From: Hibiscus mutabilis | Lineage: Eukaryota > Streptophyta > Magnoliopsida > Malvales > Malvaceae | Length of the DNA: 64,000 nt | Direction: 5' to 3' | Assembly: GCA_019671005.1 (NCBI GenBank) | Contig: CM033732.1 | Span: forward strand, 45,807,392-45,871,391 | Shown: positions 24,600 through 36,259 of the stretch, one piece after another | How the letters are laid out: each line of letters starts with the position of its first letter | How positions within the stretch are numbered: the first letter of the stretch is position 1 | Notes under the pieces: generated by a model | Seen by the model: the letters and a program-made list of their open reading frames with translations, nothing else | Told to the model about the DNA's origin: nothing | Databases searched by the model: none | Position numbers and translations under genes: made by a program

Positions 24600-26925
24600 A
24601 GTTTTATTGCTTGAAAATTGTCTCAGAGGCATTCCCTTATTCATTTGCTCACACATCGATTCTAGTGGCATATTCCAAATATGGAGTAGATCAGACCTCG
24701 AGAAGATACATCACCAACAAGCCAAGCAATGATGCAAATTTGGACAAACAATCGCCGTATAGAGGCGATAAACCAGGGAAAAACCCACACAATGAGAAGC
24801 AAGCAGGTAACATATGTAGCAGTAGTAACACAAATGAGCATGAGGCATCAAGTATTACCAGAATTCAGGGCCGCGTTGAGGAGGAGTCTTTGAGTAAGCT
24901 AAACAAGTGCTTGATTGGCACAATGGGATCTGTCTGTAACGCAAAAAGAGTTGAAGAAAGGCTCTGGGTGAAATATCAGTGGAAAGCATTGGAGGTCGCA
25001 GAGATTAAGGACCAGGAGCTTCTTAAACTCCTTGAAGATCACAGCTGGTCCTATCTCAAGGAAATCTTCTCCGATGTTGAACCTTGGAAGGAATACTATC
25101 ATCTACCAGAAGGAATCACTTGGGTTCAGATCACCGGGCTACCTCTTCACTGCTGGAATTACGTAACTTACAAAATACTTGCAGAAACAAAAAGAACCCT
25201 ACTAACCCTTGGTGAAAAAGCTTCCCAAAGTTTGGACTGCGCTCTTCTTTTAGCCACAAGTCAGAGAGGAAGAATGGAAGATGTAATTGAACTAGAAGTG
25301 GGAAGAGACAATTTCATGGTTCGAATGGAGGAACTCGGGTATCAAGACTCAGACAATTACATGTGTATTTTCCGTACGAAGGCTATCGGATATGATTGGT
25401 TATGTTGAGTTAGAGGATCCAACTTTTGATATCGATCGAATTTAGAAATTAAATGTACCTCCCAAGCTCAAGATTAAAAGGCTACCCACTTAAGTTCTTA
25501 CTCGTAGCCGAGGTGTGAATTTTGATGTTCAACAAATTTTGTGTACGTGGTGCGAAGCTGGGGAGGAAGTCGTAGACCATCATGTCCATTTGTTTGTTGT
25601 TTTTGGACTTTGTTTTGCAGCTGCCCTTGGGAGTATTTTGTTAGCGCGTAACGAGAAGGCATTTCAAGTAAATGGTGTCGAAGTGGTCCATGAGGAGAAA
25701 TGGTGGGATGATCCAGCAAGCTGTATGTGTAATCCAATCGATCTCAGCTGAAGTTTGGCTTGGCTGCCTCCGAATGGGGGTGAAGTCAATTTCAATGTAG
25801 ACGGAGCTGCTAAAAGTGAGTCCGCAGGTTGTGGCGGTGTACTTCGAGAGGCTTCCGGTAATGTAAGGCGAGACTCGTATTTGAATCCGATTCTCAAGTA
25901 GTACTAAACTGGTTAAGTATCCATTTGAGCCTACATTGGAGATGGTGGGAAATTTCTCAAGAGATTGATAAGCGTATGAGATCTATCGCTGCAGCCCAAT
26001 GTGTGTATGTAAAGCGAGAGCGAAATGCTTTTGCTGATCACTTAGCGAAATCGGGACTGTGGAGGGATGTAATGTTTAAAGCATGGTGGTAAGTTTCCCA
26101 TCAGCTCGACCGTCGACCCTTACTGGAATTGGTCACGAGGATTGGTGTTTGGCCGTGAAGCTTTTTTGTTCTTATGGTGTTGGAGTAGTTGTGGGTGTGT
26201 TGCTGTAAGTAGGGGTGAGCAAAACTCGACTCAACTTGAAAAAATCGAATAACTCGATTCGAGGCGAAAATACTCGACTCGTCTTGATTCGACTCGAAAT
26301 TTCATAAACTCAACTCGACTCGAACAAATTTCAAATAGTTTGAGTTGTAAAATAGAAACTCAAATAACTCGAAATTTTTAGTAATTAATAGATTTATTTT
26401 TAAGTTCGAAACGAGTCCTTCAATTTTTTATTATATATATACCGATATATAAAAATATGAAGAGATACTACAACATATGAAAAAATATGAAGATATATAT
26501 ATATATATATGCATATCTTATATGATTAGAGAAAGTGATTTAAATTGGAATCAAACTCTACTATAATATAATAAATAATTACAATTAATTTTTTATAAGA
26601 ACTCGAAAACTCAACTCGAATTTTTTAAACTCGACTCAAATCGAAAAAAATCTTCAAATAAAGTTTGAGTTGTAAAATATGACGGATCAACTCGAATAAC
26701 TTGAAATTTTTTGGCTCGACTCGATCGAACTTTTACCCCTAGCGGTAAGGTATGGCGTAACCGTGTGAGTAGTTTGGTTTTGCAGATCTCGGTGCTAATA
26801 GCCTTTGGCCAAGCTTGATTCATTACATGTTTGTATGGCGTATGTCGGTTCTGTTAATCTTACCTTGGCTGTATGTATTCTTTCCTCATCTAGGTTTAGA
26901 AATTTTTTTAATAAAGGATACAACT
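24600..26925 (+). mobile_element. degraded LINE (non-LTR retrotransposon)
   Basis: An open stretch to 25408 encodes a DUF4283-type ORF1 segment: LSKCLIG-like start, WVQITGLPLHCWN, then LGEKASQSLDCALL and ELEVGRDNFMVRMEELG. After a gap, 25747-26092 encodes an RNase H fold fragment (VNFNVDGAAKSES...GGVLREASGNV, then ESDSQVVLNWL, and ERNAFADHLAKSG). About 40 residues and the frame are lost between the two halves. The reverse transcriptase and endonuclease are missing. The 3' tail (T-rich GGTGTTGGAGTAGTTG type, then AATAAAGGATAC near 26911) is interrupted by a hAT element at 26210-26741. Confidence 0.75.
26210..26741. mobile_element. hAT-like non-autonomous element, ACTCGACTCG-rich family, copy 1
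   Basis: The ends are TAGGGGTGAGCAAAACTCGA on the left and, reversed, TAGGGGTAAAAGTTCGA on the right. The flanking 8-bp sequences GCTGTAAG (26202-26209) and GCGGTAAG (26742-26749) are a target duplication with one mismatch. TAGGGGTG ends and 8-bp duplications are hallmarks of the hAT superfamily. The 532-bp body is AT-rich with many degenerate ACTCGACTCGAA words and codes for nothing. It sits in the 3' tail of the LINE, so it is younger than the LINE. Confidence 0.8.
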
Positions 26926-27286
26926 GAAGTCTAATTATTTAATAAAATTAATTTGTCGAACAAAAAAATTACGTGTATCAAATATCTATTTGTATAATCA
27001 TGATAGATAAAATTCAAATTTGAAATCCCAAAAATCTCGTTTTAAATTACTTGTAATTAAATATTTTTTACTTGATAAAAACTTTTTTTTTGATTAAATA
27101 GTAAGATATTACATTCCCATACCGGGATTTAAACTCATACAAAATGGGGCAAGATAAGCATCCTTAGTCACTAGACCAATTAGTGGATCTTTACTGCTAA
27201 AAACTTTAATTTTCAATAAAGTTGGAGTTATTCACCAATAATTTGATACTTTTCTTGAAAGTGTTATATTTTAAAGGTTTAAGTGT

Positions 27287-27715
27287 GGTTGACGCTCTTG
27301 AACTTTAAAAAAAAAATTAAGTCCCTAATCTTTTTGCACCTAATTAAACCCCGAATAATTAAATTGAATTGATTAAGTCAGTTGATTGATTTTGACTATC
27401 AATTTTGTACAATTTTTTTCTTGAGATATTACTGCCACGTGACACAAAATAGTTCTTTCATGTGACATTTACAGATTTTTTAGAAAATTATATTTTATAA
27501 TTTTTAGATTTTTTTGAACTTTTAAAGAATTTTTTAAATAAAATAAAAAATTCTGGAATTGTTATGTGACAACACTGTAACACGACGTGTTGCACCAATT
27601 AATTCAAAATGATTGTTAGATTTAGCAATCAACGTTGGTCAAATGAGTGAATTAATTGATAAAACTTTGGAGTATAAGAGCTTAATAGGTGCAAAAAAAT
27701 TTAGGAACTTAATTA
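27287..27715. mobile_element. MITE-like element with long inverted ends
   Basis: The left part (from about 27287, with TTAAGTCCCTAATCTTTTTG then CACCTAATTAA) pairs with the reverse complement of the right part (to about 27715, TTAAGTTCCTAAATTTTTTTG then CACCTATTAAG). The arms are roughly 60-80 bp around a 250-bp AT-rich centre. Exact ends and target duplication were not resolved. Confidence 0.5.
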
Positions 27716-28789
27716 ATGGTCATGTTTGGCAATTAGAGGATAGTTGATAGCAGATTACATTAGCTGATAGTTAATTGCATTAGCTTATTTGATTAGCGGA
27801 TTGTATTAGCTGATTGTATAAACGTGTTTGGTAAAAAAAATTGAAGGAAAGAGGTCTCATTAAAAAACCTCTCTACACCAAATAGGAGAAAAAGAGTGCT
27901 TAATTTTATTGCTCGAAGAACCTTAAAGAGAAAACCATACAAACAAAACACTTAAACTTCCACTCCCCACTCACTACGTGTTTGATAAAATTAACTGATA
28001 GCTGATAGCTGTTTTGATTATTTAAACAAGCAAAATAACATATAAGGACATGATTATATTCAATACTTGTTTGAATAGTTTATTAGTTATCAATATTTTG
28101 TATCTATTAATATTAATTAGATTATGAAAAAAAATTAGTATAACATTACTAAGCATATTTGAAGGATCTATATGTTAATTTATTTTATATAATTATTTTT
28201 ATTACAATTTAATTAATTATTATATTTAAATACTAATATAAATGTGTGAGAATAAAAAAAAGTATTAGTTTACAAATGTCACAATGTAAATGCATAAGGG
28301 TGAAAAATTTAAAAAGAAAATGTTCAATATTATTTGAAGATTTTTTTTTATACTTTTAAGGGTAAAAAGGTCTTAATAACTCTAATGTCAAAACATTTAA
28401 TTTCAAAAATCTCACATTAGCAGTTTTTTAAAAATTAGAGGTTTCACTTCAATCTACTATTCACAAAATATCCAAATTAACGGATTTAGCCGATCAAACC
28501 TCAAATTTTGACTCGAACCTCTAATTTTAACTCGAAATTCTATTTACCAAATAAGGCAAATATTTTTCTTCAAAAGTGCAGAGCTTATGATACCTGAGGC
28601 CTATTTTAAATTTTTAAAAAAATTGAATATTGTGTAATACTTTTTCCTCAGTTTAGGTTATATTATTTTATTATGTTTGTTAAAAAAACTAATTGTGTGT
28701 GTGAAATTAAGTATAAGATATAATTTTTCTACCAACTAAAACTTAGTACGTATATGTTAGCTATCAACTTTCACGAGGTCAAGTATTAA
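27716..28789. other. AT-rich repeat DNA, no gene
   Basis: The stretch contains GTTTGGTAAA/CAAATAAGG-type phrases (27815 and 28547) and repeats of AGCTGATAG (27761 and 28001), so it is probably decayed small elements. No coding region or RNA gene is supported. Confidence 0.5.
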
Positions 28790-29334
28790 TAGGTCTGTAA
28801 ATGAACTGAACGAACACGAACGTGGTATATTCATGTTCGTTTAATTTTAACCGAATAAATGAACGAACACAAACAACTAAACGAACATAATTTCTTGTTT
28901 GTGTTCATTTGTTAAGGAATGTAGCTTGTTCGTATTCGTTCATTAAAATGATAAACAAACGTAAATGAACACAAACAAATGGATATAAAATGACATATGT
29001 GAATAAATTTAAACGAACATAAACGAACGAATATATGTGAATAAATTTAATTTTTTTAACATATAATACTTTTGTTTTGAAAAATAATAAATATAAATGG
29101 ATATATGTGAATAAATTTAAACGAGCATAAACGAACGAAGACAAATGAACGGATCACCGAACATTCACAAACATAAATGAACGAACGAGCTCCTTGTTTG
29201 TGTTCATTCATTTAAATAAACGAACAAAAAATCTTGTTCATGTTAGTTCGTTTAAAAATAAATGAACATAGACGAACTTTCCGCCGAACGATTCATGAAC
29301 AGTTCTCTGAACGTTTGGTTCGTTTACAGCCATA
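28790..29334. mobile_element. hAT-like non-autonomous element, GAACGAACA-rich family
   Basis: The ends are TAGGTCTGTAAATGAAC on the left and, reversed, TATGGCTGTAAACGAAC on the right. Flanks AGTATTAA (28782-28789) and AATATTAA (29335-29342) are an 8-bp target duplication with one mismatch. The 545-bp body is largely degenerate GAACGAACAC/AAATGAACG words on both strands. The open frame 28905-29144 on the minus strand is a by-product. Confidence 0.75.
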
Positions 29335-29711
29335 AATATTAAGAGTATTTTAAAAGTAGATGGGTTCCAATTTTAAGATTTAATAAGCACACTCAACAAA
29401 AAAATAGTCAAATTATTATATACGAATAAAATCCACAACTTATTTATGGTATACAAAAAAAAAAAGTGGAGTATCCGATCGAGTTTAGTTGTGTAACAAA
29501 TTTGACCTAATTTCTTAAGTCAAACTTGGAAGTCAAGTTTGGAAAACTTGTCCCTCAAGAAATGTTATTAGGTTTAATAATTCAAATTACAACTTAATTA
29601 TAAAGATCAAAACTACAAAATTATATCAAATTAAATAAAACGTAATCGTTTAGCAAAATTTCAAAAGTTATTATAAAATCCGAAAGAAATTCATATAATG
29701 CATGTCAAACC

Positions 29712-29753
<42 letters not shown>
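29712..29753. repeat. (AAT)14 microsatellite
   Basis: This is an uninterrupted AAT run of about 42 bp and a likely length-variable locus. Confidence 0.95.
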
Positions 29754-29754
<1 letters not shown>

Positions 29755-29849
29755 TCCCACGTCCCAAATACAAAATCATCTGAAATAAAATAATAATGTA
29801 TAAAATTCAATGTCTGAATAACCATACTGTATAATAAGACAAAGTTTGA

Positions 29850-31857
29850 TGTTACGAAAATCCTCCAAGTACCGTACGCCTAAGCCTGAGTATCTGAAAG
29901 AAGAACTAGGGGGAGTAAGCTATGAAGCTCAGTGTGTCTCTAAAGTGCAGATAAAATCGCATAACAGAAAACCGAACAATAAGCATAGTTTAACAGTCAT
30001 CTCAAAATATCTATGCATACAATCAGAGACATAAAATGTAATGTCATGCAATCATCTCCATACACCATCCGAAGAGTAAGGTTCCCCTAAACCACTCTAA
30101 CTAAATCGTCACCATCCAAAGTGGAATCTTGACCCGAGGGTGGAGCCATTGATCCAAAGCAGAATTCAGCCCGAAGGGTGAACCCACTGAAATTCCCCGT
30201 ACAATTTCCCAACCCAAATGGTATGACATATTCCGATTTTCATTTTTTGAATCTGAATGTATATCCGATCAATTATTCAAGTGGCATATGATATATGTCC
30301 GATATTAATTTAATCCGATTCTGATATTTGATGCGTGTCATGCCATCATACAAAACATATCATAATTCACAGATCATTTAGTCTGTCACATATAAAACAT
30401 GCACACATAACAGAGACCACGAAAATGATATAGCACAAGAAGAGACACACCTTAGGCATCTAATAACTCAACGTCGAGAGTGACGTCTCCCACGCTCAGC
30501 TCTAGTATTAGGTCAGAAAGAGTCAACACCTACTAGGTCAACAAACATAATTATTTACTACTACTATGCCACACTAACTTAAACAGTAAACGAAACCATA
30601 CTTACGTGCAGAACTCGCAGGCTATGCAGAAGGAGGTCGAACAGGTAAAGGAGGAAGAAGGTTCTCAGGCTCCGAGTCAACGTCACCTGAACACAATCAT
30701 ATTCGTATCAAATTCTGATATTCAAAATTCCCAAAAATACTAAATACAATTAATTGTAAATTGAGAAACGATCTTTTCAGGTTTGAATTTGGGAAAACGG
30801 GCATCAAATTTGGAATCAGAGTGTCAAAAAAATGTAAAGTTGACTTGAGTCAAAAAAGTTAACGCTGACATCATCAAAAAGTCAACACTGACGTCAGCTC
30901 AGGTCATGGTTAACTTTGGTCATCAGTCGAGTTGGGTCAACGGTCACGGGTCGGGTCAACGGGTCAACAGTTGGGTCTGTTCAAATCTACCGGTTTAGTT
31001 CAGTTTGGTCGGTTCATACTACTGGTCCAGTTCACATAGATATGGGTTCATTTTAGCTCTCTCTCACTATTGGGCTCTCCAAGCAACTTGGGTTAAGCCC
31101 AATTCCTAACCACACTCAAACACCCGTTTTGGAAGCTGGGCTCAACATAACCCACAGCCCACTCTCATTACCCCTCCCCACTATATCTGAAATTAGGGTT
31201 TACTAAACCCTTGACGGTGCGGCCCGACGGTAACCCTACACCGATGACCTCAGAGGCCACATTCCGACCATAACCATGGTTCAAAACACTCACTCACACA
31301 TCACGCACCACACGAAATCATTCACACGCTTACCCAAACCCCAAAAATAGAACAATGGCAGAGAACGAGAGTAACTCGAACAAAGGCTTACCCAAGACCA
31401 ACACGCAATGGGGAAGAGGGGACGGCGGCGCAAAGATTTCGAAATGGTTTCTCGCCAGTTTTGAGCAAATAGCCGACGGCTTGGGACAATGTTGAGTGGG
31501 TTTTAGTCGGAACGAATAAGGGAGACGAAAGGTGGTTTCAGATCAATGAACCGAAGGTGCTAGAGCCTCAAAGGAGGGTGAACGTGAGATTTGGGGAGAG
31601 TGAGGGAGGTTGGGTGCGGCTGTCAATATCTCAAAAATGAGATATGAAAAGTCGGCAGAGCAAAAAATAGGGTAATGCCTAAATTTTGGGTAAATTGCAA
31701 AAGAAAGGTCCCCACTTTCACCTGTTTAACAAAATGGCCACAGAAGTTTAGAATTTTCCAATTTGGTCACTGAATTTCAATTAGGGAATTCGATTTCCAA
31801 TTGAGGATTTACACTAATTAAGGTTTTAAATTTTATGGGGGAAATTGGGGTGTTACA
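29850..31857 (-). mobile_element. solo LTR, Ty3/gypsy type, minus orientation
   Basis: Read on the minus strand it begins TGTAACACCCCAATTTCCCC at 31857, the classic start of many plant gypsy LTRs, and ends in CGTAACA at 29850, about 2.0 kb. No primer-binding site or coding relic adjoins it, so it is probably a solo LTR. It contains GTCAACGCTGACATCATC-like tracts also found inside the 5842-8455 element. The target duplication is not clear (TTTGA against AGTTG). Confidence 0.55.
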
Positions 31858-31966
31858 AGTTGAGTAATTTTTTTTGAGTTAGTCGGGTTGAAGAGTCTTA
31901 TTTTATCATTAATTTTTTTTATAAAACCTTTTGAGTTGGATTCATGAAATTCAAATTGAGTGAAGT

Positions 31967-33384
31967 TGATAAGGGTGGAATATTGCATATTTTTAATGTT
32001 AATTATTCCTTATGTTTCACTTGGATACTACTAATTTGCCACTTTTTGGGCTTGTTCTCGCTAGGAGTTTCATTGGACTATGTCAGCCCAAAACCAACAA
32101 ATGAAGGCAGAATCTAAATATTCATTAGATGTCATGGCAGGAGATGTGGGCACGACCTGAGGCACGATGCAGTCCGAGACCGAGGAGCAGCAGATTTCGA
32201 CGGTACAGTCAATAGCTTCTAGAAGGCAAATCGGCATTATCTTAAAGTTGAGATTCGAAATTATCTTAAGGATAAATGCTTGGAGATAAATATGAGATTA
32301 TCCAAAAGATAAAACAGAATTCAACCAGAGCCACATATTTCAAATTAATTATATTTATCTTTTGTGATAATCCTTGGTTTAAATTTAGTCCACTAGTTTA
32401 AAATATTATCCATTTTTCATCTTTTATTTAGGGTTTTTAGTTATTTTACCTTGTTAGGATTCTCGGGTATAAATACCCTCTAGGTTCAACCTTTGAACTC
32501 AGATAGAATTTATAATTTCCTTCGTTATTTCTATAAGAGTTTTTATTTTTCTTTTCATTTTTTACTTTCTTCATTTATTTTTTCATACCAAATGCTAAGC
32601 ATGATCCAATCCATGCTTAGCTAAATTTTCACTTAGCCTAAAGTTTTGCAATGGCTCAATTCTAATAGTGAGAATTGAGTTGCACTTCATAATTTCGGAA
32701 AGTATTCTTCGATTCTCTAGAAACTAGGAGTGGCAATCGACTATTCCTTTAAGGTTATTACATCTTCAACTCAAAAAGTCAACGTTGATTTGAAAGGTGT
32801 TTTGACTTGCAGTTTGAGAGCCAGATCGGTTGCTCGTAATTCGGCTTCCTGTGAACAAACTTAGCGGTGGTCCACTAAGGGGAATCAAGATCGAGTTCAA
32901 TTCGCAGAGAGACGCTATAACTCGAGTTGGGCTCTTCCAAAACTTAAAGTTGTTTTGGTGCTAACGGCGATAGACGTGGTTAGACCATCAAGAACCAGAT
33001 TTCATAGATTTAGTTAGAAATTTTAGTTAATCGGAGAGAAGAGTTAGCTGCAAGGGTTGGGCCATATTGACTGTAACCAGCATACTATCCAGAAGAGAAT
33101 TATTTCGATGAACGATCGAAATGAGGCTAGAAAAGCCTAAGGATAAATCACCCCAATTGAATTATTTATTTACGATTTACTGCTTTTGTTCATCTTTAAT
33201 TTTTACTCAATTATTATTTCTAAATCCCCCGTTTTTATTTTGCAGTTAAATCAATTATTGAAACAAGGAAGCGACATTGGAAATTCCTTAGTCCTTGTGG
33301 ATCGACCCTACTTCTCTATACTAATTTCCGTAGTCATTATTAGAGATTAGGATTATATTTATTTGACAATTTTGGCACTTGTCA
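31967..33384 (+). mobile_element. solo LTR with its own TATA box
   Basis: It starts TGATAAGGGTGG and ends TTTTGGCACTTGTCA, a widespread plant LTR end. TATAAATA at 32468-32475 inside GGGTATAAATACCC is the probable element promoter. Flanks GAAGT (31962-31966) and GAAGC (33385-33389) could be a 5-bp target duplication with one mismatch. It appears inserted in AT-rich DNA with GAGTTG words on both sides. No internal region follows. Confidence 0.6.
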
Positions 33385-33691
33385 GAAGCGAAGTCGAGTT
33401 GTTTAAGTTTTTGTTCAAGTATAATTGTAAATATTTATAATGTTTTGATACTAATTTGTTTCAATTTAGTGATTTTCTAAAACCATATAAGATATATGTA
33501 TATATATATATATATTTATTTTTCCACAAGTGTGAGTAAGATTTGTAATGTTATTTAATAAATAAAATATCGTATAAAATTATATAGTATTTATAATATT
33601 ATTTTTTAAAAAGACATTGTGAGGGGGAAATATTGATGAGAGTACAAAAGAGTAAAAAAATGATAGGAAGAATGAATTTGCTAAGAGTTGT

Positions 33692-36243
33692 TGTAATATC
33701 CCAAATTTTGGCCAGTGACCAAAATGTAAATTTTAAAAGTTTTGGGGTTAAAACTATAAACTTTGGAAAAGTTTGGGGACTAAAGTATAAATTTTCCCAA
33801 CAAGTAATTTTATTCAGTATAAGAGTGAATCGGATCGAAATAGATACCTTGATATCGATTTTAAGAATTAAGATGCAGAAAAAGGTACCGAATTTGGATC
33901 GAATGAAATTGTTAAGCGTGCACAGACCAGAGGAATACAAGGATGGGTGACCTTCGGGAAGGTCCCATAAAAGTGTTTTTGTTCGATATTTTGGACTCGG
34001 TAAGAGTAAAGAATATTCGTATGGATTTACGATAAAGGATTTTTAAGAGAAATTTTACTCTTTGAAGATTTTCGATAATTATCGGGATAATAGACTGAGT
34101 TAAGAAAATTCAGTTTAAGACTTTATGAAAGTAAAATTTTATAAGATGATAGTGTTCATTTCCCGAGTATGGAAATATAAAATTTTTGGAATAAATCCGA
34201 TAGCTCGATAAAGGTAAATCGCAATAGAAGTATTTTATGAATATCGAGAAATCGGATCAAACTGAAATTTCAAAGGCTGATCCAAAAGCTATGGAAAAGT
34301 CATAAAATACTATTTTATGAATATTTTATTATAGTTGGTTGGATTCCAACTAGACTTAGTTGAATTTTTACAAGAATGACAAACTAGTAAATAAAAACTA
34401 GTTTGATGGCAAATTGGTCATTTTGCCCCAATGGCATTTTTGAAATATTTAAAAATTTACAAGGGCATTTTTGGAAGAAGGAAATGGAAGATTTAATCTT
34501 GGCTCTTGATTAATGATAAGATCAATCTCAACCATTGGATTAAAATGGCATTTTAGTAATTTCACTATCTAAATGAATTTAAAATTCATTTATACAAGAC
34601 AAGTGGCCAAATTGGATGAAAAAAAAGATGAAGACCATTCTTCATCCTCAAATTTCGAAATATGAGGGGGAGAAAGAAAGAAAAATGGAGAAAAATTTTC
34701 CAAGTTTGATTCAAGCCCGAAACTCGATTTTCAGGTAATCTTTTCAACTGCAAAGTTGTTCTACTCGTCAAGCTCTATCTTTTGATGTCAATAATTCATG
34801 GAATACATGCTTGATTGATGAGAATTTTGTATGAGAAGAAATTAGGGTTTATGGATTCAATTGGGGGTTTTGAGATTTTATGATTCCATGTTGAAATCAA
34901 GCTTTTGTGATGTTAAAATCATGTTTTTGAGTTGGTATTTAAACTCTACATGTTTTGTTTATTATGAAGATGATTAGGGTTTATGGATTCAAGTTCAATT
35001 TAGGGTTTGTGATGTTGAATTAACAATCTAGTAAGCTTGAATTTGTTATTTGGAAGCAAAACCCTAAATTAAAGGCATAGGGACCATTTCGGCAATTCGG
35101 AAAGTTAAAGGACTAATCTGAATTTTTATGATTTTGAAGTGTATTTATGTTATTATTGAAGTTGGAGATGTGAAATTAAAGTTAGAATGCTAAACCGATG
35201 TTGAATCGAATTAGTGACCATTTTGACAAATTGTCGAAGTTAAGTGACCAATTCAGAAATGAGGTTTTAGAGAAGAATTAAATCATGTATATGAATCATG
35301 TCAGGTAAAAGAATCATGTCATGTAAATGAATCAAGTTATGTATATGAATCATGTCACGTATATGAACCATGACATGTATACAAATTATGTTACGTATAT
35401 GAATTATGCCATGCACACGTATCATGTTATGTATATGAATAAAGTCATGTATATGAATGATGTCACGTATATGAATCATGCCACGTATATGAATTATGAC
35501 CCGTATATGGATTCTGTAATGTATATAATTATGCCATGTATATAAAGTATGCCATGTATATGAAGTATGTCATGTATATGAATTATGTCATATATATAAA
35601 TCATGTCATGCATGTGAATTATGCCATGTGTATAAATATGCCATGTATGTGAACTATGCTATATATATGATTTACTTGAAAATGATGGAGTATTGGAAAC
35701 TAGATTTAAGTTAGAAAAAAATTATGACTTGCACATGAATATTGACTGACTATGAAAACCTTGTTAGTACAATACTAGACAGAAACTATGCTAGGTTAGT
35801 GTATAACATGTATTGCTTTATTTTATGTGTGATAAATAAGATTATTGCCTCACTAAGTTCGTACTTAGCGTGTGTTTATTCCACACGTAGGTTAAGTTGG
35901 AATATTTGAAGAGGAGTCGAGCATGTTGATCAAGCTACAATCTACAAAACATCAGTAAGTCATTCTAGTTTATGATGATCTCTAGCGGACATGTAATTAT
36001 TTATTTGCTAGTAGAACATGTTTAATCAATTTCAAAATTTTATTTATCGATTATTGCACAACGATTTTAAAATCAAGAAAAAGCCTGGGTAGCTAACTTA
36101 GTTTTCATCCTGAATTGTACAGTTATTTTAATAATTGCTAAAAATATTTTTAAATAAAAAAATATAAGTAAAGATTTCTTTGAAAGATTTCGTAGCATCT
36201 TTAATGTATATCCGGTCTACGAGTATACGTTAAGGGTGTTACA
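33692..36243 (+). repeat. 5' LTR
   Basis: The 2552-bp LTR begins TGTAATATCCC and ends GTGTTACA. It contains an 18-bp minisatellite (35281-35655). It differs from the 3' LTR at scattered bases, for example GATACCTTGATATCG here against GATACATTGAGATCG there, so the insertion is not recent. Confidence 0.85.
35281..35655. repeat. 18-bp minisatellite inside the LTR
   Basis: About 20 imperfect units of the form ATGTATATGAATCATGTC. Because 18 is a multiple of three and the unit lacks stops in several frames, both strands show spurious open frames (35327-35545 plus, 35267-35479 minus). Further copies lie at 40386-40517 and 49527-49930. Confidence 0.85.
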
Positions 36244-36248
36244 TTTAT

Positions 36249-36259
36249 TGGTATCAGAG
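36249..36259 (+). other. primer-binding site, initiator-Met tRNA type
   Basis: TGGTATCAGAG stands five bases after the 5' LTR. It is the usual complement of the initiator tRNA-Met 3' end in plant Ty3/gypsy elements. Confidence 0.85.

Noticed and set aside
33599..33950. Open frames of 113 and 105 residues across the LTR edge, repeated at 38810 and 47945
   Set aside because: They recur only because the LTR recurs, span its terminus, and have no recognisable domain.
35267..35545. Mirrored open frames rich in Met, His, Ile and Tyr
   Set aside because: They arise from an 18-bp tandem repeat whose period is a multiple of three; not a protein gene.
35281..35655. Possible CRISPR-like array
   Set aside because: Units are contiguous with no spacers, and the DNA is a plant LTR.
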